Part shown: one piece after another, positions 36,301-47,706 of the stretch
How the letters are laid out: each line of letters begins with the position of its first letter
Position numbering within the stretch: the first letter of the stretch is position 1
Assembly (NCBI GenBank): GCA_031216445.1
Contig: CM062219.1
Span: forward strand, 4,477,001-4,541,000
Reading direction: 5' to 3'
DNA length: 64,000 bases
From: Lateolabrax maculatus
Taxonomy: Eukaryota > Chordata > Actinopteri > Acropomatiformes > Lateolabracidae
Translations under genes and position numbers: made by a program
The notes under the pieces: model-generated
What the model was told of the DNA's origin: nothing
The model's database searches: none
The model's input: the letters and a program-made list of their open reading frames with translations, nothing else

Positions 36301-39300
36301 AAGTGAGAGTGTAACTCACGAGCTGCTGTCTTGTACGTTCTTATTTGCCAGAAGTCATTTTGTAGCCACCCCAGTCGTTGCCTGTTATTAAAGTTTTCTG
36401 GCACTTCTAAAGCACAGATGGGTCTGCATATTGTGCTGTATGAATCATTTAAACTTCAAAAATCAAACCAGTCCAACCAAACAAAGCACATTCAGGAGGA
36501 GTGGAAGTGTGGATTTATTTCGGTCTCTGAAACGAGTTAGGTATGTTTAGTCACAAATCCTAGAGGCCTCTTCCAGTCATGTCATAGTTTGTGTTCTGCT
36601 GCTTCCTTTACGATCATCCACCGGGGTCAAATATCAGGGATTCCCCTCTGCTCAGCAGATATGAGGAAAACTCAAAAAAGTCTTTCAACTTCCAAAGGAC
36701 ATTTTTTTTTTTGTTTCAACGCAATTCAAAAACACATATTTTGCAACTTAATTATAGTGATATCTAGCCACATATTTGGTCTTATTTGTCCAGGTTTTGA
36801 GATATCCACCCTGTTTTCATAGGGACTAATTCTTCAGTAAAAAGGAGCTAACTCCTCATACTGAGGGCTGTGGATTAATCAGAGTAAAGACAAAACTGTT
36901 CATTTTGTCACTTAGCATAGGTCATTCGGACCTTCACTCTTCCCCGAGTGAGTCAAAAATGGCCCGTATTAGAATCGATGGTTTACTTGATAATAAGAAT
37001 ATGTCTTCGTATCTTTGCTCAAACTAATTACCAAATTTCCACACAAGCATTTAAAGTTTGTAATATTTCTTTGTCATTTTCATCAAACTTGCAAATATTA
37101 TTCTATTTCTCTAAGTTAAACTATTAAGTTACTTAGTTATGGCAACAGTTCATGTACCACTACAGTTATGTAAGCTTGCAGGCTAATTTCTTCCTTCTTT
37201 TGTCACATCCTCACAATTTAATTATAATTGCAATTACTTTTCAAATAATTGTAATCAAAGTATAAATCTTATAACAAACAACTGACAATTGGTGATTAGA
37301 TAGCACATGTATAAAATGTAAAATTGACAGTAAACAGCAAATACTGAATATACCTGACAAAAGTAAGTGATCCTTATAAATTTCCATATGAATTCTCATA
37401 ATCTCAGATATCTCAAAACCTGGACACTTAAAATCGAAACTACGGCTGAAACCACGAGATGAGTTTTTCTTGAAATTTGTGTGAACTGACCCTTTAACGG
37501 ACAAACAATATTGGTCTTTCGGGTTAATAGCATTTTGGTGGTGTTCTGGTGTTCAGTAGGTTCCAAACCAGACATGAGATCCGACTGTTCAGCCCAGCTG
37601 TTTCATCACATGATGTGCAGGACCAGCCAGCCAGCCGGGCAGAGGCCGGCGTGCTCCAAAGACGGAGCAATTACTGCCATTATTCCTCTTCAGTCAGATT
37701 AGAGTTGTCTTGCAGACCTCTGTGTCTATTAAATCAACTCCCACAATCCTCCTTTGCACAGTACTCCCACTCCTTCACACCACAGCTGTGTTAGAGTTGT
37801 TTCTGGCGTCTGGCCTCAGATTTTGTTATTTATGATGTTTCATTATTTCAAAGCAGTGAAGTCTCTCCCCAATATGAAGAAATGAGGGTGAAACACTCTG
37901 AGCATGCCAAGGTATTACTATGCATTGAACATAGGTCTATTTTCAATGGGATTTAAGATATTTACATGCCCTAGTATGGAAAAGTATACTGAGCTGATAG
38001 CGTTGGAACAACCTTACAACTCAAGACTGTTTTTTATATAGCATGGGAAGAAAAAGGAAATGAGACCAGAGGCAGATTGGATCCCTCAACACATGTATTG
38101 TTCATCCCTCTGCTGAAGGCCACATACAGTTTTAGTGGGTGTTCTCTCATTAGACAGCACTGCAGTATATAGGGTGGAAAAATCAAATGTCCATGCAAAA
38201 CACAGGCAAGGTGCAAATGCAAAGTAGCTGTCAGCCCCTAGTCCCTCGGTGCACTATTTACTGGTCTATTTGACAATGACATTCCTGTTTGTTGAACTTC
38301 TGCTTGAAGAGCATGTTCAGTATTCACTCCTCTCAGTCGGTCGAAACTGGGTCACAATTAACGGCGCCATTGTGGAGGTGATGGGGCGTTTCAGTTAATC
38401 TCAGGGCTCCGGCAACAAATTGGAGGGAAAAGAGAAAATAAGAGTTGAATTCTTCTACAGATTGTTTCTGGGTTTGAAAGATAGTGCCATGGCAACCCCT
38501 CAGGTCTCTCTCCGACACTGACAGGGAAGGCCCAAAGATAAAGTTCCTCCCGTCCTCTCTTTCATCCCGTGCTTACAAAACAACAAGGGTGTGTATGGGG
38601 AGGATTTATGCTGAGCATAAATGTTGTCACCCTTTGCTGCTTTATGATATTACCCGAGAGTGCATGTTTAAGGATCATTCATAGTCACGGGCTAATTGGG
38701 ATTGTTTATACTCCCTTATACTTAGTGTTTACACTCCCTTATACTCCACTGCACATGAGGCAAACGGCAGCAACTGTTTTACAGCAGGTGAAACATCCAG
38801 TTTTTCTAGGTAGTAATATTATTGATACTCTGCAGATCTTACGTAACCCAGAGCCCCTCATTCCTGTATCTGCACAGTTTGCTAGTGTCATGTGTTCCAT
38901 GCATATACATCAGATGATCGGTACATCTGCACAGAGTCGAGAGAGCACGTGCAGAGTACCACACCATGAGCAATTTGAAGGTTAATGGAAAGGTTTACTT
39001 TACATAAGGAACGTTTCTGAAAGTTTCTGAAAATGATAAACGATTTTTTTGTCAAATGTTAATTTTTACATGAACTATGCATGATTAAGATACTGTTCAT
39101 TCATTTTAAGACGTGCAAAGTCTTACATAATTGCAGAATATCTAAAAATAATTCAACATTATTCCTTTTTTGATTTCAGGTAAAACTGCAGTTTACAGTA
39201 TGTCTCTGCCTGCATTTCATTCCGTGTTGATTCTTCTCTCTCTAGCTGCTGAGCTTCAGCCCAAAGAAACCCTGCTTCACCTCGCAGTACGTTTGGGTTT

Positions 39301-42021
39301 GGTCCACCTCTCCCGTTTCTTGATTCACCAACCGAGAGGTCAAAGGGCATTGACCTTGCCCAATCAGGAGGGTGACACACCCCTCCAGCTGGCTCAAAAG
39401 AACGGACAGCATGCCATGTTCAGGGTGCTGGCAGCGTAAGGCTACGATTTTATCTGTTGTCTCTCTTATTTGTGTGAATGCTGCTGTAATACATATTAAC
39501 ATAATATGTTCTGCTTCAGAGACAAACACATTCAGTTGCTTCCAGGAGTCTTTTTTAAAGGGAATTTCTTGAACTATTTAAGTGTAAATGCTTTTTTGAA
39601 CCTTTTTTTTTATCGCAGGTGAAGCTCATGCTATTAGCTCTTTTTATATTAATAAGCTGCAACGCATGATCCAAGACCGTGTTAGTCATGACTCAAACAT
39701 TATTATCAGCACAGAGGTCCACCACTTCTTGAGAAAACCACACACACGCAGCCTATTTCCCATTGGTAAAAACACGCACGTACTACAAAAACCCACTCAA
39801 TAAGCAAAGGAAAACATAAGACTCAGCTAAGAAGCTTTATAGACAACACAGAAATCTACTCAAGCAGCAAAAGAAAAATAGAACTGTTTATAGACTGCAC
39901 AGTTGAGTTGCTTTAGGTGTGATAAGAGGTCAGAGAACTAAGATGTAGAATAGTTTAATAAAAGCTGACATGTACACAAAATGACCATTTAAACACCTAA
40001 AATGCATTTAATGTATGATAAGTCTTTTCCTCCCGCACTGATAAAGTTGTACAGATAGAACTTGAGAACTTGTCAGTGAAAACAAAGCATACAAATGATA
40101 CGACAACAAGAGCAAATGATGACTAATGAAGACAAATGATGACTAATGAAGACATTCATATGGGAGGCTCCTTTCCATTCTCATTAAATTCACTTTATGT
40201 TAACCTCACTTCCCGTAATCTTTATTCTAATTGTGGGTGCTTTTGCTTCTTTCTTCCTCCTCATCAGTCCTCCGGGTCCTGCAGTCGGACCCGTTCCAGG
40301 TGTGTGGTGTGTGTGGTCCGACAGCTCCTGCATGCTGAGGTTTTGTCCCGGGACGGACTCCCATGCCCTGACTGTGCGGCAGACCCCCAGCAGCTGCCCT
40401 CAGGACGGCATCCTGATCCTCCGGGACAGACTGGGAGACCACAGCATCCTCAAACTGGTGAGAGCAAACCACCTTTATTTAAAATCATCATTGTAATAAC
40501 ATGCAACGTAATTGAGGGCAGAAATAATAGATATTCCCATGCGTCTCTGTGCATGATGTAATGTGCTGTTGTGTCGAGATAAGCCCTTGACTCTCACACC
40601 CTTTGACATGCAATCAGACACTTTGATAAGGATTGAGCAAGTAACAGTAAACAAAACTCTGCAGCTATTACAGCTGGAAAATCAGAGGGCATGAGGGGCT
40701 AACGTGAAAAGGACAGACAGGTCAGGATGCAGTGATAGTAGCTTGTGCAGAATGGACTTGCATGATGTTTTGGAATATTTGATCACATTAGTTTCTCTGC
40801 AGGGTTTTGTTTTTACAATCTTTACATGTTGAGGAGAGCTTTTTTTAGCCAATCATTATTACAGTATGGCCATATAACCTTATAATATCATAATCCTTTT
40901 TTTAAGCTGTAATTTGGTGATTTCCTGGTATAATTTACAGTGCAACTATGTCAACATGTTTTTGTTCCAGATCAATGTGCTCAAAGCTGATAATGAGGTA
41001 GACAAGAGAGGCAAAGAAGAATTCCCTCCTAAAGATGAAGGTAAGGGGACCTATTAATTAAACTATGTACGGTATGAAGTATCAAATTCCTGTTTATGGT
41101 GGCCATTTATTAGCTTCAGGCTTATTTGCAGTCATCTGATAATGAGGTTTGGTTATCAGTGTCTCAGCATGATCCACCTGCATGAGAAAGTAGTTAAAAT
41201 TAAGAGTCAGTAGAAGTACTGACTTTAGAAGCACTTGAAACAGTACTCAATCACACTAGTTGTAAGTAAGTACTTGTAATCAGTTGTAATGGTACACCTT
41301 CATGAGACACGGGCCAGCTCGATCCATACACGAGCATTATCTGTGTTCTCTCTCATGTGCCACACATTAGCTGTCACGTGGATGTACCAGCTGTGTAACA
41401 TGAGCTGCGAAAAACAGAACAAATGTCACACACCAAGCCACACATGCACACACACGTACACACACAAACGCAGTGAATTGTAGTATTTGGATATTTGGAC
41501 TATTGTCTTGTCAAGCAAAGTAAGCAATCTGAAGACGTCACCTCGGGTTCTGGGAAATTGTGATTTCCGTTTTGTTTTTTACTCTTTTCTTGATGAACAG
41601 ATTACTCAATAATAAAAATAATCATCACTTGCAGCCCTAGTATTGCCATCACAGTGGGCTCTGCATGCACAAACAGCTCTTATTTGCCGTCTGTCTGGGT
41701 GTGGCGGCATGCGATTGCAGAGACACCACTGAAGAGTGGTGGAAAACGCACCACCCCAGATCCACTTGAGCAAACATTTGCATGGTCAGACATCCATCCC
41801 TTTAAACCTAAAGAGACTAAGAAAACACTTCCAACAGACACCATAAAAGGCACACTCTCCTTTAGACGTGTGTTTGTTCTACCTCAGAGAAAACTTAAGG
41901 GGGGGGATTGTGTATTTTTTTTGTGGGGTGACATGCTCAGACTGGCATGCAACCACAAACGGGGAGAGAGAGACAAAGAGATACTTACAGATCCTCAATG
42001 CTGCCTCTACCTACTTTATTT

Positions 42022-42065
<44 letters not shown>

Positions 42066-45000
42066 TTGGTAGCTCTCACTTAACCTGTGGCCACTGTTTT
42101 TGGTAACCATAGAGATGGCAGACGGCAGTATCGACTCATAAAGGGAAGCAGGAAGTGTACTTCAGTATTGACCTTAACCCTGTCCCGACTTCAGCAGCCG
42201 TCCATTAATCCTCTCGAAATAACAACCTCACAGTAGGGAGTATGTGCTCTTCCTCTGGACCTGCTGCTTTGCACGAGCACAACATCTCATTGGCCAGTTT
42301 TCCATTCCTGGATAGAAGAGTCATATCCAGAGGACCTGACTTCTTGGGAGGAGGAGGAGGAGGAGGAGGAGAGTGTTAGTGTGTCATGCATCAACTTCGG
42401 GTTAAATATTTTTATTTTGCACAGGCGTTAGCAAGGAGCTCCGAGTGGAAGAGCACGCACTGGTGGACAATGTGAGTATACATAAAGATATATATGTGAG
42501 TTTGTGGTACAGAGTGTGTTGTGTGTTGTAAATGTTTATAGATTTGCCTCTTAAGTTTGTTGCTGGTTCGTGCATGCAGCTCTATGTGTATCTGAGTTGT
42601 TTTCAAGTAAACAGTACTCGAATTTTCCTAAGAGCCATGTTTCCTCTGTGTGTTTTTTTTTTCTGGTCTGTTTTGAAGGTTTTTGAAGAACAACTTGTTC
42701 TATCTTTGGATGACGACGATGATGAGGAAGAGTATCCCTCCTCTTTATCTGGTAATTCCTCTCTTATGTTCTCTCTTGATCTATCAGAATCAATCTATTC
42801 ATCTACTTCAAGGACTTAAGATAAGTAAAGGATTTATTTGCTCAACATTTTGGCTCGGTGAACTCCATAACAACTTAACCAGACCAAAATACTGTTTCCA
42901 TGTTAATATTATGGCAGTAATATTTCTGGCATCTGGATTCAATTGCTGGATAGTAGAATCACATCCAGAGGACCTGATGTCGTGCCATCAACACGACTCT
43001 TCTTGGGAAGAGGAGGAGGGTTTAGTATGTCATGCAACAACTTCTGGTTTAGTATTTTTGTTTTGCACAGGCATAAGGAAGGAGCTCCATGTGGCTTGAA
43101 TGATGAATGGGTAATTCATAAAAAAAACAAAACAACACAAAACAACATATTTGTGGCTCCCCTGATCAGCAGAGTGTGGGAACAATGCATAATAAGCTGG
43201 TTCAGAAGCCCTGACTGGAATTGTTTCTCTTGTGGTGCTGGCACAATATGCAGAGCTCTGTTTTGAATCACATCATAGGAAATCAATACACTTACTGCCA
43301 CAGACACAGACAGGGATTCACTTCTGTCTGAGGTTGATGGGCAGTTTTCTTTGATTGAATTACCCTGCTGGAGTTTGTCTTCAGGCGGTGCAGGTTGGGT
43401 CTGAGAGTCCAGGAATCTGTGCCGTCACTGGGACAAAGACAGGAATGGGGTCAGGCTTGTCCCACTCAAACTCTGTCTGAGCCGGGAGATGCCCCCCTCT
43501 GGCCTGTCGCCCTGCCACCCCCTCCCCCGACTCCCCTGGATCGGACAGTGGAGCTCTGTACTTGAATTGAGAAAGGGTGATGTTAACAAGCTCAAATGTC
43601 CTGGGGGGTTACAAAAGCTGACATTTTTGGTGAGCCACATGCATTAACCTTGAATTCTTTCTAAACACACGCGTGCACACAGGATCGTATGAGCTCAGCC
43701 AGCGCTAAACACTCACTCTTGTAAAAACTTTGCAGAGGATGCTCAAATGGTTCAGGCGTTGCTACGGTTACTGTGAATGCTAATTTCCTGTGTGTTGCTG
43801 TGAAAGAATGAAGAGTTTGTTGTAAAGTCTAGAGAGACTCTGGTGCCGCTGAATGGAGCCCATAAACCTTGTGACCATAAACCGAAGCGTGCGTGAGTGT
43901 GTGTATGATAATGTGACTCTGTGAAGTGGTGTCGAGTAGCAACACGGGGGCATTGATCCCAATGTTTCCCTCTTAAGCATACTGCAGATTCGTCTGTATT
44001 GCTCAAGTCATCAAACTCGCTGCTGAGCTGAATATTTTTGTTGTGATGACAGCGCCTCGAAGCCGCTGTGGTACAAAGTTGACATCCAGAGTTATTGTTT
44101 TTTCCAGTTCTGTCGGAATGATCATAAGGGTTTCTCTGGTTTCGCTGACATAACTCAGCAGTGTCAGTTATTGTTGGAGCGAGCCGGTGTGACAATTAGT
44201 CTACCAGCTGAGACTGGTGCTGCTTCAATCTGTCACCATCCTTTAAATTAAACAGAGAGGAGATTTTTGTGTCAGTGTGTAAAGCTGCATACGCACTCGC
44301 AAATAAAAGGAAAGCAGGCAGACAGAGACATATAGAGGAAACAAGATAAATACAATGAATGGATATAAGAAGACAGTCTGGCTTGTATGTTTGAGCGCCA
44401 TGCAAATGTCTTCACTGTGTGAGAGCAGCAGAGAGGAAATGCCTCTGTGATGCCCAGGATTTCCCCTACATTAGTGCAAGCATGGCTGGTCCAGACATCA
44501 AAGTCTGGGTGGAACGTGCACAGAGAGCTATGAAAATGGCTTCTCATCAAGAGAGCCAATTTTCCACATTGTTATGGTAGAAATACCATCCACCACTCTT
44601 ATGTGCAATCATGTCGGCAGTGATGCACATAACTGTTCACATTCTGTACACATTTACTCTACTTTACTCATGCACTGCACTTTTTGAGGTGCTTTAACTT
44701 TACTTAAATGCTACTTTGTACTTCATTACTTCAGTCTTAATTCATTTCAGAGGGAAATATACTTTTTAACTGCTCTATATACATTTGACAGCTATTGTTA
44801 CTAATTCCTTTACAGATTTTATTTACACAATATAGAATTCCTATGGATTAAAAGGGGCTTAAAATTAGCTCTACCATGACCAGCTACATTAAAATGTACA
44901 TGTTAATTCATAAGTAATGATAATTAAATTATAATACGATCAATGAATATTTCTTCTGTTTCTCCATATCAAGTCTCACTGCTTGTGTGGCTAAAAATAA

Positions 45001-47671
45001 AGACTCTGGACGGAGGAGTGATAATGATAAACACTGAGTTTAAAGAGTTAAAACCCAGGTAACCCAGGTGTTAAAATCGTGGTATTTTTATTCTTATCAT
45101 TATTTATCAGTGTGAATAAGGGAGTCTGTACATAAGTAGTGTCATGCAGACGTGGTAAATAAAAGAGAGCGTGGCTCAACACAAGTCAATAATCCACTTT
45201 TTTTCTAGAAAACAGACAGCCTGCTGGTGAGGTTGATATGTGGTGGTTTCTATGAAAACAAACCTTTAAAGGTCAAACAGGGAGTACAGGTATGCAGTGT
45301 CTCGTCACATTTTCCTTTCTTTTCTCTATGCCTTGACATTTAAGCGATGAAAGATCAGTGAGTAATGGCACAATGATCTCAAATTACTAGAATAAAGCAA
45401 ATCAGAATTCAATTTGAAAACAGTCCGTGTTTGGTCATTTATTTTCTCTTTTCTGGTATATCTTTTGGAGGTTTTCTTGTTTAAATATTTGACAGAGACA
45501 GAGAGAAATCTGTTGCCTGAGAGCTGCTCTCTGTATTCAACCAGACTTTTAAGTATCTGGCTGATGTTGGGATGAATAATGGTAATGAAAAGGGGCTTCT
45601 CACCGTGTTCTGTGGCAGTAAATCATTCAGCAGGATGAAAACAAATTCCTAGTCGACATCTGCACTGTGTACAGTACAGTACTGTCGAGCAGTTGATCTT
45701 AACTGGGAAAAGGGAGTGGAGACAAAGAGAAGTAGTCTGTTTGAATTATTATAAACTAGACTGAAGCTGTCCTGAAATTGTACTGCATGTTTATCACAGT
45801 AAATGGGCATTCCATGCAGTCCAGTGGAGTCCAGAGCCAGTTCGCCCAGCGTGCCACGGACCCTCTGCGCCTCATGATCAACAGCAGCGATCACACGGCC
45901 ACACAGCGGACGCAGGTCATACATCACCCTCTCTTCTTAAACCCCAAATTGTCATTTAATCTTTTCTACTTTGCTACTTTATTTAATTCATTGCGTCTTT
46001 CTTTTTCTCCCGTCCCGTGTTTGTACCTTAGGCAGAAGATGTCGACGTCAAGTTCAGCGTCAGTGGAGTGACCAGGGACAGCACGGGGACGGACAGCGGG
46101 TTATGGGACCCGCTGGACTCGGAGGATCTCCTGCCAGCCACTGACACTCCTCCTCCCAATTCAGAAGATTTCTACCCTCCCTCGGTACCCTGCTCTCCCC
46201 CCCTCTCACCTGCTGACCAGGCCCTCGCTAGGCTGAACCGTCCCGCCTCCTCAGAGATGACCAATCAGAGAGAAAGTCCTCCCATGGACACCTGTGACCT
46301 CAGGTATTAAATATCTTCTATCTAATGTTCTCTGATCAGACGGCAGTGTTTTCTGGGGGTATTTAACTGGTCATTTGTTGCTCCAGTCCCAGTCTCGTGG
46401 CTTTGGAAATGGACAGTGAAGAGGAAAGCCCGGAGCCAAATCCTACACTTTCCCCACTTTCGTCAGATGTTGAGAAAAGTGAAGACAAAGGGGGAACCTT
46501 TACACCCTTCCCTGCCCTTACTTGCACTCGCAGCCAGTCTGCCTCCTCGGCATGTGAACCCACCACAAAAGTAAAATACCATCTCACACACATATTTCCA
46601 CTTCTCCTTATATCATGAGAAGTATTGTTAGAAGTCTTTTTTGTTTTCTTCTCTATTTTTTTTCCTTGTCTAGGAAACGTGTGACCAGGGGATTCGACTG
46701 CGTTCATATTCCTACTCTACACCCAAAATCAGTTTGCGTCCTGCTCGTTTTGCCCGGGACAACTCCACTTCAGATATCAGCTCCGGTCAGTGAAACTGGG
46801 ACAGTTCACTCCCTCACATTGTTACAAATTTAGTCTAACACATAACTAACAATGTTTCCATGAACTAACCTGTTTGCTGTGTTACTAATGGCGCAGTCTC
46901 ACAAGATTAGTTAATGCAAGAGCTGACTTTTTCTGTCTTAAACCAACTTTCAACTACAGATAGCCTCACTACAAATATAAGTGCAGTCAACTCCCAGGAA
47001 ATGTATGTGCATAAAGTGATGGCTCTTTATTTTGGGAAATAACGCCTATTCGTTTTTCTTGCCAAGAGTTAGATGAGACGATCGAACGCTAATTAACACA
47101 TTATATTTTGTTTGTTTAATTTGTACAAAAATGCTCATAAAATAAAAACGACAAGTTGTGGTTTCACAGATGGTTATGTGCCGCATTATTTCTTGGCCGG
47201 GAGCAGTGGCTTCCTGGAGTTTTAGCCCAAGAAGGCCAAGAAGTCCGGCATATAACTCCCCTGAAAAAGCACAACAGACAGATGTGAGAGTGGTATCGAT
47301 CTTCATCTCAAACTCTTTGTAAGAAAACAAATAAGCTTAATTCCCAAAATGTCAAGCTGTTCCCTTTAACAGTTTTCTTCAAAAAGAAAATGACGTAGAA
47401 CCTACACCACTGCATGAATTAGTGATTTAAGAGCTCTGAGCCCGGAGTCGACTGTACGTGGTGATAGTTGATGTGTGAGCAGCGCTCTGTCCACTGTGCC
47501 TTGTAGATGCCGTGCTCCACAGTGTCAGCCACAGCCGATCTCTCCTTCAGGCCCTCTCTCTGTCTAAATCTCTGTCTCTGCTCCACCCTGGTAGTAAGTA
47601 CTGTACACCTGCAGCCGTCACACTGCGCTAAGGCCCAGCAAAGCCAGCATGCCGCTGTCAGTGTCAGTGCT

Positions 47672-47706
<35 letters not shown>

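Larger units (their letters stand above)
36288..39245 (+). other. arhgef28 intron 4 contents
   Basis: A 3 kb intron with two inverted copies of repeat R1 and otherwise AT-rich unique sequence. No exon needed here: exon 4 (phase 1) joins exon 5 directly and restores the conserved PQQW...ETLLHLA order. Confidence 0.65.
41041..42424 (+). other. arhgef28 intron 7 contents
   Basis: A 1.4 kb intron with a CA microsatellite (42028-42064) and a GGA run (42346-42372). No exon recognised. Confidence 0.6.
40971..42751 (+). other. arhgef28: arhgef28 exons 7-9: acidic linker
   Basis: Exon 7 is 40971-41040, exon 8 is 42425-42471 (47 nt) and exon 9 is 42679-42751. They encode residues about 313-375, including DNEVDKRGKEEFPPKDEG, SKELRVEEHALVDN and an acidic run SLDDDDDEEEYPSS. 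These exons are less conserved than the rest, so they rest on splice sites and unbroken phase. Exon 8 and its flanks were duplicated downstream (see 42935-43110). Confidence 0.75.
42752..45799 (+). other. arhgef28 intron 9 contents
   Basis: A 3 kb intron with the decayed exon 8 copy (42935-43110), an old dispersed repeat (44640-44965) and a possible 18-nt microexon (45209-45226). Larger open frames on the minus strand (43752-44195, 44196-44559) have no recognisable product. Confidence 0.6.

Noticed and set aside
43752..44559. Minus-strand open frames in arhgef28 intron 9
   Set aside because: Products are low-complexity His/Thr-rich with no family resemblance.
45209..45291. Longer version of the microexon ending at GTATGC (45292)
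   Set aside because: In the phase from exon 9 it reads a TGA stop within the sequence, so only the 18-nt form keeps the frame.
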